The notes below the pieces were generated by a model, which saw only the letters and a program-made list of their open reading frames with translations, had not been told where the DNA came from and made no database searches. 32,014 bases of DNA from an uncultured Riemerella sp. (GTDB lineage: Bacteria; Bacteroidota; Bacteroidia; Flavobacteriales; Weeksellaceae), in assembly GCA_938037185.1 (NCBI GenBank), contig CALHQK010000045.1, forward strand, positions 1-32,014, read 5' to 3'. The position numbers and the translations under genes were made by a program. Position 1 is the stretch's first letter. Each line of letters begins with the position of its first letter. Shown piece after piece: positions 8,391 to 16,584 of the stretch.

Positions 8391-8927
8391 ATGAATAACG
8401 CAAAACACTTATCTTGGTTGACAGGAGTGGCTCTATTTATTATGTCCTGCAGTCCTTTCAAAGTAGTTTCAGACTTTGATGAAAATATTAATTTCTCTCA
8501 ATACAAAACCTATTCACTACAAACAAACGACCTAAATCTGAATGATTTAGATGAAAAGAGAGTTACCAATGAACTGAAAAAACAACTTGCAGCAAAAGGA
8601 TTAAACCAAGCCGAAACTTCAGATTTGATAATCAAAATAAAAGCGAGCCATAAAACCATAACCGACAACTACTACACCTCACCGAGTGCATACATCGGCG
8701 GCTGGGGCTATTGGGGCATGGGACTGGGGCTAAATAATATTTACACCCAGCAGTACCAATACAACCAAGGAAGCCTGACTTTTGACTTTGTAGATGCCAA
8801 GACAGGGAAACTCATATGGCAGGGAAAAGGAAGCGGAATCAATGTAGATTCGCCGAAGTCAAAACAAAAGCAAATCCCAGAAATCATCGCTGAAATATTG
8901 AAAAATTATCCACCGAAGAAACAATAA
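8391..8927 (+). CDS. DUF4136 family lipoprotein
   Basis: A 178-aa predicted lipoprotein. The N-terminal signal ends in a lipobox-like IMSC with C20 as the lipidation site. The mature part opens with the DUF4136 pattern (SDFDENINFSQYKTYSL) and continues with a glycine- and tyrosine-rich middle (YIGGWGYWGMGLGL) and the typical end with GKLIWQGKGSG. The family is widespread in Bacteroidota and Proteobacteria envelopes; its function is not established. It is transcribed divergently from the 110-aa HEXXH gene, with only 45 bp between start codons. A TATTTTTG box at 8312-8319, inside the 5' end of that gene, is a possible -7 element. A terminator follows at 8951-8976. Confidence 0.88.
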   Translation: MNNAKHLSWLTGVALFIMSCSPFKVVSDFDENINFSQYKTYSLQTNDLNLNDLDEKRVTNELKKQLAAKGLNQAETSDLIIKIKASHKTITDNYYTSPSAYIGGWGYWGMGLGLNNIYTQQYQYNQGSLTFDFVDAKTGKLIWQGKGSGINVDSPKSKQKQIPEIIAEILKNYPPKKQ

Positions 8928-8950
8928 CATTCATTTTTAAAAAACGGAAA

Positions 8951-8976
8951 GGCTGCCTCCATGGGCAGTCTTTTTT
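8951..8976 (+). terminator. Rho-independent terminator after the DUF4136 gene
   Basis: GGCTGCC pairs with GGCAGTC (one G-T pair) around a six-base loop and is followed by six T residues. It lies 23 bp after the stop codon at 8927. Confidence 0.85.
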
Positions 8977-9036
8977 ATTGATAAAACTCATCTTTCCTTT
9001 TTGGCGGAAATTATGTACATTCGCAAGAAAAAAATT

Positions 9037-10572
9037 ATGCGAAAAATCTTATTTACATTTTTGATTTTGTGCAGTACTTTTACTGCTTTTTCACAGACGC
9101 GGGATTTGTACGCTTTAGCCAAAGGAGATTATCTGGGAATCAATGCTTTATTTGACCAAGATGAAAACCTGTACGGATATGTGGCAATTTACGGCTATGG
9201 AAGATCTGGCGACAGAACGAGGAAATTTGAGTATGTTTTTTTGGATAAAAACTTAAATCCTGTTGCCAATAAAGAGTTTGAAGGAGATATTACAGCGGCA
9301 AACTATTTCGGAGCGATTGATTTTAGAGGGAATTTGGTTCTTTATCCTACTGCAGATTATGAAGTGGTAAGAGATAGGGATTTCTTCTATCCGCGCACAA
9401 TGGAGGTTAATTTAAAAAACAACTCCATAAAGCCCAAAGTATATTATGAATACGAAAACAATGCTTTCAAGGAAGTAACAGAGCCAGAAAATGTACGAAG
9501 CCAAAGGAAAGAGGAAAGAAAAGAGAGAAGAAAAAATGGGTTTCTCTACATTTCCCGTGTTTATGAAATAAAGGAAGGTGGTTTCATCGTTACAGAATAT
9601 GATGACTACGAAACCTACAGCAAAAATCACAGTCTAAAAAGATACGATGACAATAAAAAATTGCTTTGGGAATACAAATACAATACGGATGGAACTGAAA
9701 GAAAATATGAAGCCATCAGAATCATTGAAAAAGATGATAAACACATCTACACCATTCTAAAAGTAAAGAATAAAAAGGAATTTTCTTATTTCTTCCAAGT
9801 GCTGGACATGAAGACAGGAAATATAAAAGCCAAAACACCGATTACAGGTCTGAATGAACAGACTATGGATGAAATTACAGCTCTATATTCCAGTGGAAGA
9901 TTGGTGGATAATGATAAAACATTTGATGATAAAATAATCATCTCTGGAAGGTTTTATGAAAAGGAAAAAGCGCTATTGTCTGTGGGATTGACAAGGCTTG
10001 TTTTAGATAAACGAAACTTTGGAGTGGATGTTAAAAATATCTATTTCATAGACTTTAAGCCATTTATACAAAAAATCAATAAATTTAGTCATGTCGGAAT
10101 GGGATATTATCTTTTGGAGAGAGATTTCTTCTTCCTAAAAGACGGCAGTGTAGGGATTTTGTTTGAAAAATGGAGACCTGCACAGCAGTATGTAGCACCA
10201 GCAACAAAAGACATGGTGTATGCCTTTACAGATAAGGATTTTAAACTGAAAGAAGTGCGAGTTTTTGAAAAAGATAAAACCAAATGGAGCATAAATGCCG
10301 ATTATCTTTTCTCTCAATATCTAAACGGCGGTAAAGATGTAGCGTTTTTCTTTAGAGACTTTAAAAAAGATAAAGAAACAAAGGAAAAAAACTGGAATTT
10401 GTACATCAATACGCTTATCGATGGTAAATTCAATCAAGAAAATGTGAAAATCTCCGAGAAAGACAATTATTTTGTAGTGCCTTACATCGGGAAAGAAGGC
10501 TATATTCTCCTCCGTGAATACAATGAGAAAGAAAAATTCAATAAAATCCGTTTGGAGAGATTAAATTTTTAA
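9037..10572 (+). CDS. Secreted protein of unknown function, 511 aa
   Basis: I do not recognise the family. The chosen ATG at 9037 gives a clean signal peptide (MRKILFTFLILCSTFTAFSQ); the frame stays open upstream to a TTG at 9001 and an ATG at 9013, but those would place lysines before the hydrophobic core. The mature protein is rich in Lys, Asp, Tyr and Phe and made of repeated short beta-type stretches with phrases such as NKKLLWEYKYN, ENVKISEKDNYFVVPYIG and KEGYILLREY, which suggests a beta-propeller-like fold. No catalytic motif, lipobox or type IX sorting domain is evident. A bidirectional terminator separates it from the convergent M48 gene. Confidence 0.8.
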   Translation: MRKILFTFLILCSTFTAFSQTRDLYALAKGDYLGINALFDQDENLYGYVAIYGYGRSGDRTRKFEYVFLDKNLNPVANKEFEGDITAANYFGAIDFRGNLVLYPTADYEVVRDRDFFYPRTMEVNLKNNSIKPKVYYEYENNAFKEVTEPENVRSQRKEERKERRKNGFLYISRVYEIKEGGFIVTEYDDYETYSKNHSLKRYDDNKKLLWEYKYNTDGTERKYEAIRIIEKDDKHIYTILKVKNKKEFSYFFQVLDMKTGNIKAKTPITGLNEQTMDEITALYSSGRLVDNDKTFDDKIIISGRFYEKEKALLSVGLTRLVLDKRNFGVDVKNIYFIDFKPFIQKINKFSHVGMGYYLLERDFFFLKDGSVGILFEKWRPAQQYVAPATKDMVYAFTDKDFKLKEVRVFEKDKTKWSINADYLFSQYLNGGKDVAFFFRDFKKDKETKEKNWNLYINTLIDGKFNQENVKISEKDNYFVVPYIGKEGYILLREYNEKEKFNKIRLERLNF

Positions 10573-10580
10573 CAATAAAA

Positions 10581-10606
10581 AAGGGCTTCTAAGAAGCTCC
10601 TTTTTT
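10581..10606. terminator. Bidirectional terminator between convergent genes
   Basis: GGGCTTC pairs with GAAGC(T)CC, with one bulged T and a TAA loop, flanked by six A on one side and six T on the other, so it can work in both directions. It serves the secreted 511-aa protein gene (+) and overlaps the stop codon of the M48 gene (-). Confidence 0.8.
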
Positions 10607-11890
10607 ATTATAGTAGTCTGCGATATTCTTGATTTCTGCTAAATTTAGATTCCACATAAAACTCAAAAACTGCTGATAGCTTTCGCTCTGTTCTTTGGGT
10701 TCTATTCTATCTAGATAGCGGTTTAGATTGTAATTCTTTCGTGCAGTGTAGATTTGCTCAAATAATTTCCCAAGCCATTCGTGATAGTAGTTTTCATCCT
10801 CTTTGTCTTGTAAAAACTGCATAGCGGCGTAGATTCCTCGTCCGTATTGTTCGGAATGCCATAGGTTTGGCAGGACTTCCATTCGGGCGGTATTTTTGAG
10901 TTTAGTAAATTCTTCATCGCCTTTTTTTGCCTCTTTTTTGTTTTTAAGTTCAGCGAATTGTTTTGTGATAAATTCCATCCTTTGTGCTAATTCGGGGTGC
11001 GTGGAGAGAGAATCTTTGTTTAATTTTACTTTGTAATGGTCATAATTATAGTTCCCAAAATCTTCCCTTGTCATCCAGCTGTCTTTGAATGGCTGGTTGG
11101 GCAGGTTGTAGAGTTTTTTGTAAGTTTCTATTTTTAGTTCTCGCGGCGAAATCGTGTCATATTTGCTTAGGTTGCTCAGTGCGTTGTAGAATTCAGCGTT
11201 TTCGTAGTCAGAATTTCGGAAAAGAACATATCCCAACGAGTCGGCTTCTACTTCTCTTTTTCGTTTGATATCACGCTTTTTGTAGAGATTGTCTTTTACG
11301 ATATCAAAGGCTTTTTGGGATTTATTTACCGAAACTTTTTTCAGATTTTCCATTATGGAGCGGCTGTCTTTGTCCTCGTTGATTTCATTGACCAAAGATT
11401 TCAGCGTGTGGTCTAGTAAGTAATGGGCAAGTTCGTGACTGAGGACGCTCGCTACTTGCGCTTCATTGTCCAGCACATTAAAAAGTCCCATATTCACCAC
11501 GAAAGTCCCATCGCCAAGGCAGAAGGCGTTCGGAGTATTGTTTTTAGCAACCAAAATATTCAGATTGTCTGGGATTTGTGGATTTTTCTTTTTTAGGTTT
11601 AATAGGATTTTTTCCAGCTTAATTTTAAAATTAGAATTAAAGGAATAGTCCTTGTCTTTAATCTCTTTCTCAAAATCTTTGTAAAACTCTCGGTAAAATT
11701 TTTCCAGTTCTCTTCCCGTTTTTCCTGTGTATCTGGATTTTAGGGATTTTATCAGGGCTTCGTTTTTGGTTTTCAGCTGGTTTAGAAATTCTTTTCTTTG
11801 CGCATAGTCTGCCGTGTCTATCGGTTTATATTGTGCGAAAGTGTGCATAAACACAAAGAAAAAAACAAAATGTAGTAGTCTAAATTTCAT
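10589..11890 (-). CDS. Exported M48 family zinc metalloprotease
   Basis: A 433-aa protein from the ATG at 11890, chosen because it gives a signal peptide (MKFRLLHFVFFFVFMHTFAQ); an in-frame ATG eight codons upstream would lie in the duplicated leader. The zinc site is HELAH at 152-156, with the third ligand in REVEADSLGY (about E215), the arrangement of M48 (Ste24/HtpX/BepA-like) peptidases. No transmembrane helix follows the signal peptide, so it is probably a soluble periplasmic protease, perhaps an envelope quality-control enzyme like BepA. The C-terminal 150 residues are helical and may be TPR-like. The first seven codons and the leader are duplicated in front of the next gene upstream (11995-12435). 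Confidence 0.9.
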   Translation of the reverse strand: MKFRLLHFVFFFVFMHTFAQYKPIDTADYAQRKEFLNQLKTKNEALIKSLKSRYTGKTGRELEKFYREFYKDFEKEIKDKDYSFNSNFKIKLEKILLNLKKKNPQIPDNLNILVAKNNTPNAFCLGDGTFVVNMGLFNVLDNEAQVASVLSHELAHYLLDHTLKSLVNEINEDKDSRSIMENLKKVSVNKSQKAFDIVKDNLYKKRDIKRKREVEADSLGYVLFRNSDYENAEFYNALSNLSKYDTISPRELKIETYKKLYNLPNQPFKDSWMTREDFGNYNYDHYKVKLNKDSLSTHPELAQRMEFITKQFAELKNKKEAKKGDEEFTKLKNTARMEVLPNLWHSEQYGRGIYAAMQFLQDKEDENYYHEWLGKLFEQIYTARKNYNLNRYLDRIEPKEQSESYQQFLSFMWNLNLAEIKNIADYYNKKGAS

Positions 11891-11938
11891 TTCATTATAT
11901 TTTAATGGACACAAATTTACATCTTTTTTAGCAAGAAA
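11869..11938 (-). repeat. Leader direct repeat, copy A (5' end of M48 gene)
   Basis: About 70 bp covering the first codons, 5' UTR and -7 element TAAATTTG (minus strand, 11912-11919) of the M48 gene. It is repeated in the same orientation at 12414-12487 with a few substitutions and small gaps. Confidence 0.85.
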
Positions 11939-11994
11939 AGAGATAGAAAATATTTCTTAAAATTAACTTTAAAAAAATATTGTTTCAAAATAAT

Positions 11995-12435
11995 TTACCT
12001 CACTTTTTTTCTTTTCAATAGCAATAATATACAAAATATTGTAGTAGAATACATTAGCCTATATAATTCATTCCAAACAGGAATATTTAATAGGTAAATA
12101 AAAATGGTGTAAGCATATAAAAATGAAACGGATAGAATAAACAATATTACATAATAAGAATTCCTATATTTCAAATATAAAATAGAATTTATAATAAAAG
12201 GTATCCCCCAAAATATAGCCATGCCAATAAAAGTTCCTATAATATATTTAAAAAATTCCCATTTCCCGTTTTCCCATTCCCTTATAAATGGTGGAGTTTG
12301 TTCAATATCAATATAATAAGAAGTATGATAAATACCCATTATATCGCAGAGAAGCCAAACAAATCCAGCAATGAAAACCTGAATGATAAATAGAATTAAA
12401 TTATTTTTTAGAGAATGTAGTAGTCTAAATCTCAT
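11995..12435 (-). CDS. Four-helix membrane protein of unknown function
   Basis: A 146-aa hydrophobic protein from the ATG at 12435; the frame continues 23 codons upstream, but that part is the shared leader. It begins MRFRLLH, matching the first seven residues of the M48 protease (MKFRLLH) apart from one, and then diverges completely. Hydrophobic helices lie near residues 13-33, 66-90, 97-117 and 122-140, ending with the basic tail KRKKVR. No family is recognised. The region is very AT-rich compared with the neighbours. It may be a young or lineage-specific gene that acquired a duplicated M48 promoter and start. Confidence 0.65.
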   Translation of the reverse strand: MRFRLLHSLKNNLILFIIQVFIAGFVWLLCDIMGIYHTSYYIDIEQTPPFIREWENGKWEFFKYIIGTFIGMAIFWGIPFIINSILYLKYRNSYYVILFILSVSFLYAYTIFIYLLNIPVWNELYRLMYSTTIFCILLLLKRKKVR

Positions 12436-12487
12436 TTTATTATATATAATTTTAATAGACACAAATTTACATTTTTCAGCAAGAAAT
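12414..12487 (-). repeat. Leader direct repeat, copy B (5' end of the four-helix protein gene)
   Basis: Direct repeat partner of 11869-11938. It carries the same -7 box TAAATTTG (12462-12469, minus strand), the same 5' UTR with a four-base insertion, and nearly the same first seven codons, so both genes probably have the same transcription start. Confidence 0.85.
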
Positions 12488-12522
12488 AAAACCTTAATAT
12501 TCACTATATTCCATAAATATTT

Positions 12523-12553
12523 TTGGAATGGGCAGAATATATTGCGATATTTG
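12523..12553 (+). promoter_or_regulatory. Candidate promoter of the dGTPase gene
   Basis: TTG at 12523-12525 is followed after 20 bp by GATATTTG at 12546-12553, seven of eight positions of the Bacteroidota -7 box TAnnTTTG counting free positions as matches. The start codon is 18 bp further on. Confidence 0.45.
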
Positions 12554-12571
12554 AACTCAAATTTTCAAATA

Positions 12572-13912
12572 ATGCTTAACCAAATCTTTACCAACCAGCG
12601 AACAGGCAACAGCGAAAGCCCAAAGGCTTCCAGAACTGATTTTCAGAGGGATTTTGACCGAATTATTTTCTCCACCTCTTTTCGAAGATTACAGAATAAA
12701 ACGCAGGTTTTTCCTCTCCCAGGGAGTGTTTTTGTGCATAACAGGCTTACCCATTCGCTGGAAGTTTCTTCGGTGGGCAGGAGTTTGGGGACCCTTGCAG
12801 GGGAGTTTATCGTGGAGAAATTTGCTCAAGAATTAAACGAGAATTCAAAGAATTTTTATCTTCATAATTTACATAATGTGATAGCAGCAGCATGTCTCTG
12901 CCATGATATAGGAAATCCTGCTTTCGGGCATTCTGGGGAAGATGCCATCGCAAGTTATTTTGAAAAAAATGAAGATTTAAAATCTCTGATGACAGAGAAA
13001 CAATGGGCAGATTTTATCAATTTTGAAGGAAATGCCAATGCCATCCGTGTGCTTACCCACCAGCAGAGAGGCAAGGACAAAGGCGGACTTCAGCTGACCA
13101 TGGCGACTTTGGCGAGTATTGCTAAATATCCCTGTGAGTCCATAGCAAAGGATAAAAAACAACTTCACAGAAAGAAATTTGGTTTTTTCCAAAGTGAAAA
13201 AGAGACTTTCAGAGAAATAGCCAAGGCTACGGCTTTTATCACAGAACAGGAAGAACCACTGGTGTATAAAAGACATCCTTTCGTATGGCTGGTAGAGGCG
13301 GCGGACGATATCTGCTACAATATCATAGACATAGAAGATGCCCACAGACTGAAAATCATCTCTTCTTCTGACTGCGAAAACCTCATCTTAGAACTCATCA
13401 AAACCACGGATGAAAACATAAAACGAGTAGAGGATAAACTATCCGTGATTTCGGATAAAAATGACAGAATATCTTACCTCCGTGCAAAGGTTATCAATTC
13501 TCTAATCAATGTTTCCATAGGGCTTTACAAGGAAAAAATAGATGAAATTCTTACAGGGAATTTAGACCAGTCGCTGCTTTCTATCTTTAAAAAAGAGAAT
13601 AAAACTTTGCAGGATATAGAGCAGTTTTCCATTGATGAAATCTACAATCACCGAGCGGTGGTAGAGATAGAAAATGCGGGATATAATGTGATGTATGAGC
13701 TTCTCAATCATTTTATTCCATCAGTAATAAAAGAAAATCCTAAAAATTACGATAAAAAAGCCCTTCAATTATTGCCCGAACAGTTTAGGTATAATGGCGA
13801 ACCTTATGAAAAAATAATGGGCGTTTTGGACTTTGTTTCTGGAATGACGGATAACTACGCTACAGACCTTTATCGAAAAATAAAAGGAATAGATATCGGG
13901 ATGACGATGTAA
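12572..13912 (+). CDS. dgt: Deoxyguanosinetriphosphate triphosphohydrolase (dGTPase), HD domain
   Basis: A 446-aa protein from the ATG at 12572. The frame is open 63 codons further upstream, but that part overlaps the divergent leader and looks non-coding; MLNQIFTNQR is a normal family start. The early motif RTDFQRDFDRIIFSTSFRRLQ is typical of dNTP triphosphohydrolases. Metal ligands of the HD domain are H61 (RLTHSLEV), H111-D112 (CHDIGNPAFGH) and a later D in EAADDICYNIIDIED. The enzyme hydrolyses dGTP to deoxyguanosine and triphosphate and helps control dNTP pools; some relatives also restrict phage. The neighbouring genes do not suggest a defence island, so a housekeeping role is more likely. 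Confidence 0.92.
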   Translation: MLNQIFTNQRTGNSESPKASRTDFQRDFDRIIFSTSFRRLQNKTQVFPLPGSVFVHNRLTHSLEVSSVGRSLGTLAGEFIVEKFAQELNENSKNFYLHNLHNVIAAACLCHDIGNPAFGHSGEDAIASYFEKNEDLKSLMTEKQWADFINFEGNANAIRVLTHQQRGKDKGGLQLTMATLASIAKYPCESIAKDKKQLHRKKFGFFQSEKETFREIAKATAFITEQEEPLVYKRHPFVWLVEAADDICYNIIDIEDAHRLKIISSSDCENLILELIKTTDENIKRVEDKLSVISDKNDRISYLRAKVINSLINVSIGLYKEKIDEILTGNLDQSLLSIFKKENKTLQDIEQFSIDEIYNHRAVVEIENAGYNVMYELLNHFIPSVIKENPKNYDKKALQLLPEQFRYNGEPYEKIMGVLDFVSGMTDNYATDLYRKIKGIDIGMTM

Positions 13913-13930
13913 TTTTTTTTTACATTTTTT
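13907..13930 (+). terminator. Weak AT-rich terminator at the end of the dGTPase gene
   Basis: ATGTAA (containing the stop codon) pairs with TTACAT across a loop of seven T and is followed by six T. The 6-bp AT-rich stem is weak, so termination may be incomplete. Confidence 0.4.
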
Positions 13931-13983
13931 GTAACATTTCGTTAGACATTGATACTAATAAGTTGAAATTAAATTTTATAATT

Positions 13984-14922
13984 ATGGATACACTTATTTA
14001 TAGTTTTTTTGCATTTGTTGCTGTATCGTTTTTTATGGCATCATTATTTACCGTGAAGCAGGAGACTGCGGCAATCGTAGAGCGTTTGGGGAAATTCCAT
14101 TCTGTTCGCCACGCGGGGCTTCACCTCAAAATTCCATTTATTGATAACATTACCAAAAGATTAACTCTAAAAATCCAACAGCTTGATGTATTGATAGATA
14201 CCAAAACCCTTGATAATGTGTTTATTAAGATGAGAGTTTCGGTTCAGTATCAGGTAATTAGAAATCAGGTAAGTGATGCTTACTATAAACTGGAAGACCC
14301 TCATAATCAGATAACTTCATATGTTTTTGATGTGGTGAGAGCCGAAGTTCCAAAGCTAAAATTGGATGATGTTTTCGTGAAAAAAGATGATATCGCTATC
14401 GCTGTAAAAGCTGAAATTCAGGAGGCAATGCAGAGTTATGGATATGATATTATAAAGGCTTTGGTGACTGATATAGACCCTGATGAGCAGGTAAAACAAG
14501 CGATGAACCGAATCAATGCAGCGGAAAGAGAAAAAACTGCTGCCGAGTACGAGTCTGAAGCAGAAAGAATCCGTATCGTAGCTGTAGCCAAAGCGGAAGC
14601 CGAGTCTAAAAAGCTACAAGGGCAGGGGATAGCAGACCAAAGAAGGGAAATCGCGAAAGGTCTGGAAGAATCCGTAAAAATGCTTAATAGCGTGAATATC
14701 AATGCACAAGAGGCATCAGCGCTGATAGTAGTTACCCAGCATTATGACACGCTTCATTCCATAGGGGCAAACAATCGTTCTAATTTGGTTCTTCTTCCAA
14801 ATTCACCAATGGCGGCAAATTCCATGCTGAACGACCTGATAGTTGCCATGAACACAGCGCACAAAGTGGAGGAAGCAGATAAAGGACACTATCCGAATCC
14901 ACCAAAAGAACATAGACACTAA
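13984..14922 (+). CDS. SPFH/band 7 membrane protein (stomatin-like, QmcA-type)
   Basis: A 312-aa protein from the ATG at 13984 (MDTLIYSFF), preferred over an ATG seven codons earlier because the hydrophobic anchor then begins at once. One N-terminal helix (about 3-24) is followed by the band 7 domain (VKQETAAIVERLGKF, HLKIPFID), with the typical DIDPDEQVKQAMNRINAAEREK helix and a long alanine/glutamate coiled coil rich in AEAERIR- and KAEAESKK-type segments. Relatives form large oligomeric cages in membrane microdomains and modulate proteases such as FtsH. No NfeD partner gene is adjacent. The end (HYPNPPKEHRH) is hydrophilic. A strong hairpin follows. Confidence 0.92.
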   Translation: MDTLIYSFFAFVAVSFFMASLFTVKQETAAIVERLGKFHSVRHAGLHLKIPFIDNITKRLTLKIQQLDVLIDTKTLDNVFIKMRVSVQYQVIRNQVSDAYYKLEDPHNQITSYVFDVVRAEVPKLKLDDVFVKKDDIAIAVKAEIQEAMQSYGYDIIKALVTDIDPDEQVKQAMNRINAAEREKTAAEYESEAERIRIVAVAKAEAESKKLQGQGIADQRREIAKGLEESVKMLNSVNINAQEASALIVVTQHYDTLHSIGANNRSNLVLLPNSPMAANSMLNDLIVAMNTAHKVEEADKGHYPNPPKEHRH

Positions 14923-14946
14923 TTTTCCAATTTAAACTAAATAAAA

Positions 14947-14977
14947 TCCGCCTCTTTTCTCAATGAAAAGAGGCGGA
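14947..14977. terminator. Bidirectional hairpin terminator between SPFH and M28 genes
   Basis: A perfect 13-bp stem (TCCGCCTCTTTTC / GAAAAGAGGCGGA) with a five-base loop lies in the 67-bp gap between convergent genes. Flanking T runs are short on both sides, but the stem is very stable. Confidence 0.8.
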
Positions 14978-14989
14978 CTATTTTAGGAT

Positions 14990-16453
14990 TTATCTTTCAA
15001 ATTTTACATTGGGCAGAAGTCTTGGTCTTTGTAGCTCGTTGGCTACTTTCCAAGAAGTTCTGTACATCCATTCGGTCATTTTGTGAAGTTTCTTGAAATC
15101 TATGTTTTCTGATTCGTCCTGCGGCTGGTGATACTGGTGGTGCAGCACACTTGTGAAAAATACCGCTGGAATACCAAGCCTAGCATAAGGCAGGTGGTCG
15201 CTTCGGAAATAGAAAAACTCTGGATGCTCTGGTAAATCCCAGTCTTTCAAAAACTTAAATTTAGTGCTTTCTTGGTTAGCTTCTTCCGCCATTCTTACTA
15301 AATCATCAGAATTTTTGTGTGGAGACTGACCACCGAGAAGAGCAGCTTCGTTGATATCATTTCTTCCAATCATGTCGCCGTTCAGCACAGCTACGATGTT
15401 TTCTCTCGGAACTACAGGATGGGCAGAATGCCATCTTGACCCTAGGAGACCTCTTTCCTCAGCGCCATGAATTACAAACAAGATGCTTCGTTTCGCAGGC
15501 TGTTTGCTGTATGCTCTTCCCATCGCAAGTAGAGCCACGCAGGTGCTGGCATTGTCATCGGCACCGTTGTAGATGGTGTCATTTTTCACAGGGTGGCGGA
15601 TACCATCATGGTCCTGATGTCCGCTGAGTAGCACATATTCATTTTTTAGTTTTGGGTCTGTTCCTTCTATCTTTCCGATGATGTTTACAGAAGGATATTT
15701 GTAAGTTTCTGTTTGTAAGTTTACGGTAATCTGTGGGTTGCCTTTCAGCCAGTTTTGGTTTTCTTTTTTTACCCAAAAGACAGGAATATCTTCTTTGATG
15801 TTTTCATTCAGTCCTTCCACTCCGTAGACACCTCTTTTCATCATTGGTTCTACTTCTATCCAGCTTTTGTCAGAGATTTCATCTGTAATGAAAACGATGC
15901 CTTTCGCACCTAATTTTTTAACTGAATTAAGGTATTTAGCTTTGATAAATCTTGGGTATCTTCTCTCGAAAAGTGTCATTTCCTGCTCGATGCCTTTTTT
16001 AGAAACATTGATGGCAACTACTTTTCCAGCAATTTGGGAAGTCAGCTGCTCTGGTTCTACTTCGCCTACGCTGATGATAGGCAGAGAGAAATGAGCATTT
16101 ACCACATCAGAAACCAAAATATCTTTCCAGATTTTAAGGTTTTTATCACCGATTTTCACCGAACTGAGCGGAGAAATCTGGTGGCGGTACATATCAAAAA
16201 ACTGGAAATAAGTGCCGTTGTCCCCAGCGGGTTTTATCCCTGCTTCTTTCATTTTGTCTGCGAACCATACGGAAACTTTAAGCTCATCGAGGGTTCCTGC
16301 CTCTCTTCCCCAGAACTGGTCTGCTGCCATCTGGTACATGTCTGTACGAAGGTCTTTTTCTTTAATAGCCGAAACCAAAGGCTTCTTGTAGCTCTGCGCA
16401 CCCAGCGAAGAACAGAGGATTCCCATGAGGAGAGTAAAAACGATTTTTTTCAT
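14990..16453 (-). CDS. Exported M28 family zinc peptidase with PA domain
   Basis: A 487-aa protein from the ATG at 16453, which gives the signal peptide MKKIVFTLLMGILCSSLGAQ; the frame runs ten codons further up, through the promoter. After an N-terminal segment a PA-type insert spans roughly residues 120-240. The co-catalytic zinc site of M28 aminopeptidases follows: H and D of SGHQDHDG, D of YNGADDNAST, the EE pair in HGAEERGLLG, D of LNGDMIGRND, and H of FRSDHLPYARLG. Such enzymes remove N-terminal residues or dipeptides from peptides in the periplasm or medium. A near-consensus promoter lies upstream at 16481-16511, divergent from the GNAT gene. Confidence 0.93.
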   Translation of the reverse strand: MKKIVFTLLMGILCSSLGAQSYKKPLVSAIKEKDLRTDMYQMAADQFWGREAGTLDELKVSVWFADKMKEAGIKPAGDNGTYFQFFDMYRHQISPLSSVKIGDKNLKIWKDILVSDVVNAHFSLPIISVGEVEPEQLTSQIAGKVVAINVSKKGIEQEMTLFERRYPRFIKAKYLNSVKKLGAKGIVFITDEISDKSWIEVEPMMKRGVYGVEGLNENIKEDIPVFWVKKENQNWLKGNPQITVNLQTETYKYPSVNIIGKIEGTDPKLKNEYVLLSGHQDHDGIRHPVKNDTIYNGADDNASTCVALLAMGRAYSKQPAKRSILFVIHGAEERGLLGSRWHSAHPVVPRENIVAVLNGDMIGRNDINEAALLGGQSPHKNSDDLVRMAEEANQESTKFKFLKDWDLPEHPEFFYFRSDHLPYARLGIPAVFFTSVLHHQYHQPQDESENIDFKKLHKMTEWMYRTSWKVANELQRPRLLPNVKFER

Positions 16454-16480
16454 AGGTTTATAATTTAATTGATTTTTGTC

Positions 16481-16511
16481 CAAAAGTATCGTTTTATTAG
16501 AAAAAATGCAA
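16481..16511 (-). promoter_or_regulatory. Promoter of the M28 peptidase gene (TTG-N20-TACTTTTG)
   Basis: On the minus strand TTG (16509-16511) and TACTTTTG (16481-16488) are 20 bp apart, an exact match to the Bacteroidota pattern TTG / TAnnTTTG. The predicted transcript start is about 20 bp before the chosen ATG at 16453, which supports that start. Confidence 0.75.
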
Positions 16512-16532
16512 GTATTTTCAAGTATTTTTATT

Positions 16533-16560
16533 TTGGTTGAAAATAAATTTAATATTTTTG
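16533..16560 (+). promoter_or_regulatory. Promoter of the GNAT gene (TTG-N17-TATTTTTG)
   Basis: TTG at 16533-16535 and TATTTTTG at 16553-16560 are 17 bp apart, matching the Bacteroidota consensus. The start codon at 16585 is about 24 bp beyond the -7 box. It is back to back with the M28 promoter. Confidence 0.7.
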
Positions 16561-16584
16561 AACAGATTTTAATTTAGTAAATGA

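Noticed and set aside
12383..12571. Upstream 63-codon extension of the dGTPase frame
   Set aside because: It overlaps the divergent leader and the predicted promoter, is AT-rich, and family proteins start near MLNQIFTNQR.
12572..14922. Defence island with dGTPase and SPFH protein
   Set aside because: Both families have ordinary housekeeping members, and there are no nucleases, toxins or mobile genes around them.
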